64,000 nt of DNA from Balanoglossus misakiensis (Eukaryota; Hemichordata): NCBI GenBank assembly GCA_040954595.2, contig CM082595.2, positions 4,650,001 through 4,714,000 on the forward strand, read 5' to 3'. The translations under genes and the position numbers were made by a program. Below, one piece after another: positions 52,478-61,469 of this stretch. The notes under the pieces were generated by a model. The model ran no database searches, was not told the DNA's origin, and saw nothing but the letters and a program-made list of their open reading frames with translations. Positions within the stretch are counted from its first letter, which is position 1. Each line of letters begins with the position of its first letter.

Positions 52478-55400
52478 TAGATAGGCCGCCTCCTTCACTG
52501 CCTTACCAGGCAAACACTTACCCTGGGCTGTCAGCCTGAGCAGCTGGTAAGTAGATCTGCTCAAACACATAGCCTGACACTCGTTCCCATAATATCTTAG
52601 AAATTGCCTCTTCCCTGAAAAACACAAGAATGTTTTCACAATCAGGGTTATTTCTGTTGTAATTTTTTTTCCCGATCTATCATCTGGTTTCAAACTTCTG
52701 AAATACTTGGCTATGTTTATCTTCCTCTGTGATTTACATTATTCCATGGTGCCTTGAATAGTACTGAAGTGTGCTGTGACTACAAATTCATCAAAATGCT
52801 AGGAAGACAAATTTAGTGTTGGGATACCAGACTTACCACTGTTTTGGTGAAATCTCTCCCAGTCTCAAAACCTCATCCAGAAGTTCACCTTTGGCTTTTT
52901 CAAAAAGCTCATCCTGCAGACAGAGAATGTTGCAGGGAAAAAAATTGGCATTATGACACTACTTGTACACACATGACAAACATACATTTATACTTTTTGT
53001 GCCCTGGCAAGACCCATGGTCGTCCTCTGCCCCGACAGTCGATTTTTCTGTGATTTTTCAAAATACTCATGAGTCTAAGTTAAGCAGCCAATAATACTGG
53101 TCTGGTTGAGGTAGCTAGCCTGTGGGCTCGGTCTCCGGTAAATTAAGTTGCTCACATCCCCAACAGAAAGGTCCTAGGTTCTTATTGTCGTATTTTGTTC
53201 TAGGGTACATAATCAGCCTGCCATCTTACCCTGTCCAACTCTCTCATCCTCGGAAAGTTATTTTTCCACTCCGTCTCCAGATTAAACCTTGTGGCCTTGA
53301 AAGCATCCGCCTGCTGCTCCACTGATTCCCGCACCATCTTCCAAAAACAGTCGGACACCGCAAAACTTAGATTCTGCGTCGTCATTTGACTTGGTTTCAA
53401 TGTCCCAGTCCTACACAAATCAATTTTAAAGCACATATATTCATCATTACAAATATCATTGTTTTTTGTGTGTGGTATTTTGGGTCTTCACTCAAGAAAA
53501 TATGGGTGTGATTGGTTTAACCCTTTCACCACCATGGTTCAGTCCAACCCCAATGTTTTAGGTTGTAAGGTTGGACCTCTATAGTAGGAACTGGGGGGTG
53601 ACTGGTTCAGAGTGATCAACTGTGCCCTTACTTGAATAGCTGGGATGTTCGGAAGAAACTCTCTTCATACTCTTTGATGGCTTCTATGCTGTCGTTAGTG
53701 TTGCCTAGGAAACAAGACAAACATATAAGTCACATGGCACACAAAATATTTTGTATGTGTATAGAAAGATGCTTAGCAAGCAAGAGGAGCTTTCAAAATG
53801 TATATGGTGCATATACTAAAGGGACATTAGCTGTAACTGTAGTGTAATACTAACCTTTGCCAGTCACTACTGCGAAATATCCCAAAGCCTTCATTGGGAA
53901 AAGTTTACCTTCGAGAATTTGCTTGATCTGTGTCAAGGAAAAAAAGTTAAACTTTGAAGATTAATTGTAAACCCAGGTTAGTGGTTAAGGTGTTCAAAAA
54001 CTTTGAATCCAAAGCCAAAATACATTCTATGCTTTATAAAACCGTTTTCCAAACAAAATCGTGATTCAACATTTTCTGTGAAAGCATAGACAAAACAGAC
54101 TCAATCTTCTTTTTACTGTCAGAACTTATTCAAGATCATTTTCTTCATGTACTGGTTCATTCATCTTACCCACAATGATAATGATACTGCCCACAGTTTT
54201 AAACAAGACATGTGGGTCAGTCCAAGATATTGCTAGCATGGGGGTGGCCTGGCTTACCCGACTTGGGTTTGCAGAATGCTTTTCAGCAAGGTCCACCTTA
54301 GTCAACACAAAAATGGTACGCTTGCCCTCCGGGTCCATACTGGTTGCTATGTCTGTTACTATGCTGCGTTCAGCATCCACTGAACCGTCTGTGGGCGAAA
54401 AACAGGGAAGGAAAGTTAAAGGGACAAAGTATCTCTCTCTCTCGCTGCCCTTTCCCCATTAATTATGTTCGATACAAGACACTGTTTGTGTTATTCAACA
54501 TGTGGATATATAGTGAATCAACGTTCCATCACACACGACTCTCATCCCGTTTGTAGAATACGAGAGAGAAAATCACGCCGAATTGAATAAATGGTAGAGA
54601 CTGATTATTCACTGCTGGACAGCCAGACATTCTGTGAAAGAGAATAACTTTGATGTTAAAAAGGGCATTACCTTGAATGCATAGTATGATTGCATTGGGG
54701 TTCTTCATGTAATTCTTGCTCATCTTCTCGATTGCGGTTTTGGTGTCAGAGGCCATGCCTGTAGTCATCGTCTACAAGAAAGAGTATGAGAGAACTTAGA
54801 AACCACGGAAGTGCCTCAATCACAACCTGCTATTATTAAACTCAGAGTGTGCATTCTAAAACTGAAAAGGTCTTTTAGCTAATGCTTTCAGCAATTTTCT
54901 TCCACTTTTCTGCTCAAACAGAAATTTTGAGTTTTACTAAATCTGCTGTGAAATTCATTAAATTTTATAAGCCACATGATCTAAGATATTTGAAGCTTTA
55001 TTTTGATATTATTTTCAACAGCGAAGAGAATCTGGAAAAATAATGGACAGAAATATTGTTCTACAATTAATACTAACACTAATGATTCCTGGCAGATCAA
55101 CCAGCACCATTCTCTGTATGCCTGGTCCCCGTACACTCAGTGAAATCGTCTGAAAAAACAGAAAACAAATGTCAGTCCATAGAGATCTCTCAAACATTTT
55201 TCCATGAAGGACAATCTCTGATATACATACAGACATTTACACAAAATTAAACATGGAAGTTTGTAGCAGCCAATGGCCATCCTCACCCACCTCACTACTA
55301 ACTGTCTGCCCTTTGCCAACTCGGTTCCTCATTCGGAATTCAATTTCCTGTCTTAGTGCTTGAAGCTGTGAATATATAGAGTGGACATCTGAATTAAGAT

Positions 55401-58400
55401 AAGCAACAATGATTTTTGTAAAAGCAATGTCTACAACACAGGACTTCCCAGGAGTATGCAAGATCAAAAATCGACCCCCCCCCCCAAAAAAAAAAAAAAA
55501 AAATAAAGAGCAGTAATTTAGATGTAGTATGTATAATATTTGCTTTCACGTATGCAAACTTGACTACTGTTACCATGGAAATTCAAATATGTAGCCAATC
55601 ACAGATTTTCAGTGGGTGGCACACATCACAAAACAAGTACGCCACCACATGGCCAATTGAACACTTAGACAAGCCCTTATGACCATATCTAGGGATATGT
55701 AAATTAGAGATGACCGTAAACCTTTAAAGTGAGTTGCTTAATTATAAAACAGGGCTAATGTGTGCAATTCGGCATTTACCTCAGATTCTTTTGTGAGATC
55801 ATATTCTCGATTGCTGTCCTTGAACTGTGCCACATGGTATGGTCCCTCACTCAGGGTCACCTTGACCGGCGTCCGAGTCATCATTTCGCCAGAACCCCTG
55901 CAAAACACAAGACGAGTAAATGAGCAACTGTAGTCAGGGAAAAGTAGAGAAACAAAAAGATTATGGAAATAAAATTAACAATATGGCATCTGGCAACCAT
56001 ACTGGGTTGTACTACAGGATAAATTGACTTATATTATGTATACCATTTTGCAGTGGCCCCCCACATGTCCAAACAACAGGTCCGGAATGATGCAAGCACA
56101 CACACACACACATGCACTGACAGATGGACGGACAAAGCCCAATCAGGGACTGAAAAAAGCAACAGGAGAGAGAGAAAGAGAAACCAACCTTGGGAAGAGT
56201 CTGGCCTGGGCAATCATTTCAAGAACACTGGTTTTACCCGAACTCTGATCTCCCACAACAACCACCTGTAGAATGTTGAACAAAACAAATGATGTGCATT
56301 AATCCTGAATAAGCAAACACAACCTTCAAAAATCCAACAGAACCCCTGGTTATGATTATATACGAATCTGCAAGTACTCAGCCTCTGGCACAGTGTTGGC
56401 AAAGTGACTCAACAAAGCGAAAACGAAAACCCAGAATGTGCCTTACCCTCGGTAGATGATCCTGGGTGTCGTAGCTACTGTCAAAGTCCGATAACTCATC
56501 TAACACTTCTGAATACATATCAATCAATGATTTCTGAAAGACAGATCCCCCAGACAGTGGTAATGCAGACAGTCACATAATAATACACTGAGTAACAATT
56601 CAGTAAAATACACAGAAGAATACCATCAAAGCATTCTCAGACATGTGCACCTGCATTCCTGCATTAGTTTAGAGATATGATCAAAAATGGCTGACTGGTT
56701 AAGTCAATATGGCTGCTTGATGTGCAGCCACCTTATATACAACAACAAAGCTACATCAGGAACACCATAATCTATTTCAGACCAAAAACTTACCTGCACT
56801 TTTCTACCCAAATTTTTCCTGTTTCCTTTCAACAACAGATTCTTCCTCAGTAGCTTATTCTCTTTCTCAAGTCTCTCTATTTCTCTCTGAAATCTCAACT
56901 GCGACAAAATGACAAAGTGTTAACATGTTACAATTGATGTGGTAATACTCATGCAACAGGCATGTTCCATGTTTACTATTTTTGTACAGCAAACTGTTCA
57001 ATTGATCTGTTACACTCAGTGTGGTAACCAATTTTGCTGCTGACCGCAGTAAAGTCAAAACATCTCACCTGTGTCTCCAGGAATTCTTCCTTGGCTTTGA
57101 GAAGTTTCTCTCTTTCATTTGGCTGAAAGAAGAGAAAAAAGGAGATGTTTCTATAAACGCTGATAGCATTATGCAGGATTACCAGTAGTGTTCTTATGTG
57201 TGTTAAGACGGCTTCTAGTTCTAGTCACTTCCATATAAATATTTGTCAGCACATGTATGATTACAATGCAGTGTTTCTGTTAGCTTGAACCAGCTTTCAT
57301 ACACACATATGTACACAGGACAAAAAGACACAGTTACTGACACCCCCCCCCCCCCACCCACCCCCAAAAAACCCACACATCTCACCTGATCATCAGACAG
57401 CAAGCCAGACTTAGCGCTTCCCATAGCTGCCATGGTTGTCACACCTTCGTCAGATTCTACAGCAGAAGCCACAGAGAAAAGAAAGAAAGCATGTTACTAC
57501 AACATTGCCTCTTTAATTCCCTCCATTAATACATTGGACCAGCAGAAAAACTCTTGCACATCTTTGGGGGAATTCTCAAGCTCCATAGGTAAATCCAACA
57601 TTTGTAAAAAGTAGGTCTTTTTTTCCTCCCAGACCAGGACCTAACCAACATTACAATGACATACAAATTACGAAAGTAAAACTCATAGAAGCCAACCTAC
57701 AATTATTATTTATCACATTACAAACCATGAACAAATATTGTTCATGGCTATTCACGCAAAGATACAAGAATGCTAAACTATGGGGAAAAAAAGAAGAGAT
57801 GTTTGCAAATGATTTGATGACTCTTGCTGTGTACTAGTCTAGTATCTAGCCATGTGTTGTCCACTTTGCTTCTAAAACTAAAGTCTAGCCTTGTGGATGC
57901 CACCGGCCCAATAAAGCCTTACACTCTTTAAATACTCAAATAAATAATAAATATTTATATTTATTTAAATAATAAATAAATAAATAAATAATAAATAATA
58001 AATAAATGAATTGTGATGTAAACAGTATCCCCAATTCCCAGCCTGGAGTATCAGGCTTTCGTGGGCCAGATGCATGCTCATGGCTAGATGTCAGTTTTGA
58101 AAGCAGAGTGGAAAACACATGTCTAGATACTAGGCTAGCTGAGTACAGACCTCCTGATTTAAGTAAGCTAGACGCTGCCTGAGACATCTCTGAAAATCCC
58201 GCTGTGATGAGGTTGGATCCTATGAGATAAGGATGCACAAACAAACAAACAAACAAACAAACTAAATACAACTGAAACATAAAAGGTAATTACAGTTCGG
58301 ATTGGACCCAACCTCTTGGAGCAGGTTTTTAATTCTGTCACCCCCACAAGCTTGATTACTAGTATAAGCAACTGCATACACATTGTGCTAAGGGCAGTTG

Positions 58401-59962
58401 AACAAGAAAATGCTGGTCATACACAAAAAATAAAACAGTGAAAAATGGAAGCTAAAAGAGGCTTTGCAAATCAAAACAGCAACCCCCGGTGTTACGTTTC
58501 TGCACAGGCAATCAAACAAGCAAACAAACCTGACCGCTTTGTGTTAGCGTAACAGAAAATGTGTGCGCCAAAATAAACTTATTCAGGACACAACAGGGCT
58601 ACAAACTGCATCACCACTACTCTACACTGCACTGTGCACAATTTCAGGGCCTGGATGACTTTTTTGATCTTTTGCTAGATACCTTCCGGGGCCACTGCAT
58701 TCCAACCAGATACCAGGCCACCCTCGGGAACCCAATCTTTGAAACTTTCAACTTTGTGTAAACCTTTCCTCAGCCAACCTTTCTCCGGTAGATGCAGGCG
58801 ACCGGAAAACTTTTTCAGCTCCGCCATGAAGTTCTTGAAGTTGTCACCATCCGGAATCAACTCCTTCATCCATGTTAAGTCCGGCACTTTGTCTTTCCAT
58901 GAATCGTAAGTCTGAAAATTGAGGAAAAATACGGCATATCCATTTAATTAATATTTGACAAAATTTCATTCATTTTATGCATTGCATGTACATTGTAATG
59001 TCTAAAACAGTTTTTTGTTTGTTGTTATTATATGTGAAAATTGCCAGTTCATGGGGCTTTAAAACCTGTCTATGATTGGTGGCTGATAAACACTTGATAG
59101 ACCTACCGTCTTCAGACTGACTCCTCCGACAGCTCCTCCTGTTAGAATGATGTATCTCAGCCGGAAAACCTTCAGTAGTCTTCCTACACTCTGGAGAGTG
59201 CTTACAGATCTCGTTGCCTTGTACATCACTGGCAAGTTGGTTCTGTAGTGCAGGGTAGCCCTGTTGGCCAGTGTCGAGTGGGACTGGAGTGCCAGTTGTC
59301 TGTTCCCGCTATTGCATGGCTGGCACAGTCTGGATGACGCCTGCCGATATGGGACAACTGCTTTGCTTCCATGACAAGCGGTTAGATTTGAAGCAGCTGA
59401 TTTCAAACACTTGCCACAGTATGGGCTGATGAGAAAAAGAAAATCTTACTTGTGATTTAATCCCCACAGAAAACTAGCAGACTATTCAGCCAATATATAA
59501 CCTTCGGCCTCCTGTATGTATCAACAGTGTGCCCTCTAAACCCATATGACCCACCACTGTGTGTATTTAGACCACACTTTTTGAACATTCATCTCGTCAA
59601 CAATTTCATTTAAAATGACATCTAAGATAGGCACTGCAGTGTAGCTCAAGGTTGTTTCCTTGTCACATTTCAGGTGGTAAGAGAATAATGGAACAGCCTC
59701 CCCAATTTGCTCATACATACAATTTAATTATTCTCTTACCACCTGAGATGTGGCTGAAGGTTTGACTTAAGACGACGACATTGTGAATGTGAGTGTGTCT
59801 GCTCACATGAAGTTGCAGAAATGTACCACACATGCAAATGCACTGAGGTGGGCGTGGTCAGGGTTGATGGATTTTACAGTTGCAGTGCGGAGAATGCTGC
59901 ACATTGACGAAGGCATTCGATTTAATACTAAATATTCCGTCTCCTCGGGACTACCTGAACAT
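47736..59962 (-). CDS. OPA1: OPA1, mitochondrial dynamin-like GTPase (spliced gene)
   Basis: OPA1 is a dynamin-family GTPase in the mitochondrial intermembrane space, anchored to the inner membrane, that drives inner-membrane fusion and crista shaping. Coding exons in transcript order: E1 59955-59962 (tentative), E2 59107-59425, E3 58683-58911, E4 58151-58219, E5 57386-57456, E6 57069-57122, E7 56794-56898, E8 56447-56533, E9 56189-56265, E10 55780-55897, E11 55291-55365, E12 55078-55149, E13 54672-54771, E14 54258-54388, E15 53855-53927, E16 53632-53704, E17 53230-53410, E18 52837-52913, E19 52522-52614, E20 52007-52079, E21 51580-51735, E22 50980-51088, E23 50344-50477, E24 49810-49896, E25 49208-49324, E26 48733-48826, E27 48381-48491, E28 47736-47839. 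Every junction reads AG/GT and the phases agree. The total is 2,997 nt (998 residues plus stop), close to the 960-1,015 residues of vertebrate isoforms. The GTPase motifs [12 protein letters not shown] and TKVD are all present. E1 and E28 are the least certain exons. Neighbouring GTF2H2 is divergently oriented. Confidence 0.95.
49208..50477 (-). CDS. OPA1: OPA1 exons 23-25: membrane paddle region
   Basis: E23 encodes [20 protein letters not shown] followed by YRTEEQ, matching the WLYWKNRT block of vertebrate OPA1 that lies in the lipid-binding paddle. E24 encodes a segment with [21 protein letters not shown]25 encodes [18 protein letters not shown] and [12 protein letters not shown], a strongly conserved block. 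Aromatic and basic residues thought to insert into or bind cardiolipin-rich membrane are retained. The intron between E23 and E24 contains a 'CAGTCAAACC' MITE at 50137-50300, starting 44 bp from the E23 donor. Confidence 0.93.
50137..50300 (-). mobile_element. 'CAGTCAAACC' MITE, copy 3 in an OPA1 intron
   Basis: Bounded by CAGTCAAACCTGTGTTAGTG and CAGGTTTGACTG, reversed relative to the other two copies. It lies in the intron between OPA1 exons 23 and 24. Confidence 0.85.
50809..50900 (+). mobile_element. Short TTAA-flanked MITE, copy 6 in an OPA1 intron
   Basis: TAACCCTTTCACCACTATGG to GGGGGTGAAAGGGTTAA, with near-perfect inverted ends. It lies in the intron between OPA1 exons 22 and 23. Confidence 0.85.
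50980..53410 (-). CDS. OPA1: OPA1 exons 17-22: bundle-signalling element and stalk
   Basis: E17 encodes a highly conserved stretch including [19 protein letters not shown] and [11 protein letters not shown]18 encodes [16 protein letters not shown]19 includes [13 protein letters not shown]20 includes [18 protein letters not shown]21 includes [17 protein letters not shown] and RHKWHEL. E22 includes [13 protein letters not shown]. In OPA1 and Mgm1 structures this part builds the helical stalk that mediates assembly on membranes. The spacing of conserved blocks follows vertebrate OPA1 with no large insertion or deletion. Introns here hold TTAA-flanked short MITEs and a GACA microsatellite. Confidence 0.94.
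52441..52482 (+). repeat. (GACA)n microsatellite in an OPA1 intron
   Basis: About nine AGAC units followed by AGAT, in the intron after OPA1 exon 19, about 40 bp from the exon edge. Confidence 0.95.
53518..53605 (+). mobile_element. Short TTAA-flanked MITE, copy 7 in an OPA1 intron
   Basis: TTAACCCTTTCACCACCATG to GGGGGGTGACTGG in the 221-bp intron between OPA1 exons 16 and 17. The right end is mutated. Confidence 0.8.
53632..56533 (-). CDS. OPA1: OPA1 exons 8-16: GTPase domain
   Basis: This block holds the GTP-hydrolysing domain, about model residues 286-554. E8 gives [20 protein letters not shown] just before the domain. E9 holds the P-loop GDQSSGKT (about 319-326). E10 holds the G2 Thr in [17 protein letters not shown] (Thr about 347). 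E12 holds the G3 motif DLPG (about 422-425). E13 holds [12 protein letters not shown]14 holds the G4 motif TKVD (about 491-494). E15 and E16 carry [14 protein letters not shown], the G5 region. All catalytic motifs look intact, so an active enzyme is expected. E12 uses an AGT/GTTAGT donor and E9 uses AG/GTTGGT; both are acceptable but not optimal. The intron between E13 and E14 is mostly a transposon-like element. Confidence 0.95.
54420..54655 (+). mobile_element. 'AGGGACAAAG' TTAA MITE, copy 3 in OPA1 intron 13
   Basis: Starts AGGGACAAAGTATCTCTCTC after TTAA (54416-54419) and ends before TTAA (54656-54659). The interior GGATATATAGTGAATCAACG matches the other copies. It fills most of the 283-bp intron between exons 13 and 14. 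Confidence 0.8.
56794..57456 (-). CDS. OPA1: OPA1 exons 5-7: coiled-coil linker before the GTPase domain
   Basis: E5 (57386-57456) encodes a Ser/Gly/Asp-rich linker ending SGLLSDDQ. E6 (57069-57122) encodes [19 protein letters not shown]7 (56794-56898) encodes a segment containing [19 protein letters not shown]6 and E7 show the heptad-like charged pattern of the first OPA1 coiled coil, and the RLEKENK core is the recognisable family match. They precede the GTPase domain at about model residues 233-285. E6 and E7 are phase 0 at both ends; E5 begins in phase 1 and accepts either E3 or E4. Confidence 0.9.
57940..58016 (+). repeat. (AAAT)n-rich microsatellite in an OPA1 intron
   Basis: Imperfect AAAT/AATA units between OPA1 exons 4 and 5. 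Confidence 0.92.
58151..58219 (-). CDS. OPA1: OPA1 exon 4: candidate 69-nt cassette exon
   Basis: A phase-1 to phase-1 exon of exactly 69 nt, preceded by CTCATAG and followed by GGAG/GTCTGT. It would insert about 23 residues beginning [20 protein letters not shown] between the anchor region and the coiled coil. Skipping it leaves the frame intact, because E3 (phase 1) can join E5 directly. Vertebrate OPA1 has its alternative exons (4, 4b, 5b) in this same part of the protein. The polypyrimidine tract is weak: a CAAA-type repeat at about 58,239-58,262 reads as GTTT on the transcript. I recognise no specific homologous sequence, so inclusion is inferred from phase and splice sites. Confidence 0.6.
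58683..58911 (-). CDS. OPA1: OPA1 exon 3: region just after the membrane anchor
   Basis: The exon starts [12 protein letters not shown], which corresponds to the FDQWKDMIPDL stretch that follows the anchor in vertebrate OPA1. It continues with a charged segment rich in Lys, Glu, Gly and Trp, ending NAVAPE. In the family this region lies between the anchor and the coiled coil, in the intermembrane space near the proteolytic processing sites that separate long and short OPA1. It is 229 nt long and ends in phase 1 at GAAG/GTATCT. No processing site can be read directly from the sequence. Confidence 0.9.
59107..59425 (-). CDS. OPA1: OPA1 exon 2: mitochondrial presequence and membrane anchor
   Basis: This exon encodes 106 whole codons, model residues 4-109. 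It contains many Arg and Lys residues, many Ser, Thr and Leu residues, and no Asp or Glu, which is typical of a mitochondrial targeting sequence. Its end (about residues 92-109) reads [18 protein letters not shown] and resembles the LRYLILG..VGGG segment of vertebrate OPA1, the inner-membrane anchor region. The acceptor is a strong pyrimidine tract ending in CATCAG at 59426, and the donor is ACG/GTAGGT. The exon begins with one nucleotide of a split codon, so an upstream coding exon must exist. An in-frame TTG at 59406 is not needed as a start. Confidence 0.9.
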
Positions 59963-60008
59963 TTAACAGGCCTCTCTTGGTTTCTGTGCAGAATCTGAAA
60001 CACGATTA

Positions 60009-60016
60009 TCACGTGA
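60009..60016. promoter_or_regulatory. Palindromic E-box TCACGTGA near the OPA1 start
   Basis: A perfect TCACGTGA palindrome lies about 47 bp upstream of the tentative OPA1 first ATG. This core is bound by USF and MiT/TFE factors. Binding is inferred from the motif only. Confidence 0.4.
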
Positions 60017-60679
60017 CATACAAAAGTGACAGACGACGCGACGTAACACTGGGTTCGACAGACCGAACACTTGCGCTGACTGCTGGTGTATAGTGAACAT
60101 TTTCAATATAACGGGTTCATTAACATGCGAACAGAATGAAAATGAATAACAATATTGCTTTCCAGTCACCCCTCTTGGTCAAAATTATCGTGAATTGCGT
60201 CATGTACGATTTCTGCCTTGAGGAGTTTATGTCCTGTATCACATATAAACGGTAGCATGACAGTCTGCACGTTCGCATTACTTAGTCGAAACTTTAGAAA
60301 ACTCCTTAAATATATCGTTGACCCTCTACTTACCCAAACGCACCCGATGATACTCGTATCATGTGTAATTTTCTGCCTTGTTCTTGGAACTTCTTGACAC
60401 ACTAATACATCTCGCACAGAGATTCTGCAGACAGGTTGAAAGGGTAACTGAGGTCAGGTCACCGAAAGTCCTATAATTTGCAACATGTGCATTCGAATTA
60501 GTATAATTTGCCGAACATATTGATCACCTCCCCATTAAATAAAGTCTGCTACATCATATTTGTGAGTTATAAATATTTTATTCAGTTATATTGGTCATTA
60601 AAATTAAATTCTTAAATCAGAAACTAAAACTGTGTGTATAATGTGTCTGTAAAAGCGGTACTTGTTTAGAAATCCAAAC

Positions 60680-60690
60680 AAAATGGCTGC
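60680..60690 (+). promoter_or_regulatory. YY1-like site upstream of GTF2H2
   Basis: AAAATGGCTGC differs by one base from the strong YY1 consensus AAnATGGCGGC. It lies about 220 bp before the GTF2H2 ATG, in the orientation often found just after TATA-less transcription starts. Confidence 0.4.
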
Positions 60691-60912
60691 GCCCATGGAA
60701 TTGGAATCGAGGAATCGAAGTTCTGTTTTGAAACGTGTGTTGTCCTAGTTCTCGGTCGATCACTTTGTCAAAGAGTCATTCTCTGCCCTTATTTATTGCA
60801 GAACTGCTTAGATTTTAATCAGTTTAACAGTAGGAGGTGATAATACCGACTGGACTACGACAACACAACTTTTCTTTCAAGCACGTGAACATTCTGAGGT
60901 TGTCAAACCAGA

Positions 60913-61029
60913 ATGACGGCTGTTGAAGAAGAAACCGAGAAGACGTACATTTGGGAAGGCGACTACGAACGAACATGGTATGTACTACGAGGCTGTTGCG
61001 TACACCAGGTTAAACTTAAAAGTCAAATG

Positions 61030-61112
<83 letters not shown>

Positions 61113-61143
61113 ATCATCACCACCACCATTACCATCATTGTCG

Positions 61144-61221
<78 letters not shown>

Positions 61222-61274
61222 CCACCACCACCACCACCACCACCACCACCACTATGTATCAACATCTTTATCAC

Positions 61275-61345
<71 letters not shown>

Positions 61346-61387
61346 ACACCATCATCACCACCACTAGGCACTACTATCAGCATCTTT

Positions 61388-61469
<82 letters not shown>

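Larger units (their letters stand above)
59963..60912. promoter_or_regulatory. Shared divergent promoter region of OPA1 and GTF2H2
   Basis: The stretch between the tentative OPA1 start and the GTF2H2 start codon is about 950 bp and has no convincing coding sequence. Divergent genes this close often share promoter elements. It contains a palindromic E-box TCACGTGA at 60009-60016, a YY1-like AAAATGGCTGC at 60680-60690, and a further CACGTG about 25 bp before the GTF2H2 ATG. Transcription start sites cannot be seen directly. Confidence 0.55.

Noticed and set aside
54389-54671. The idea that the MITE created OPA1 intron 13 (an introner)
   Set aside because: The intron splits the same Asp codon as I recall for human OPA1, so the intron is more likely ancestral with a later insertion.
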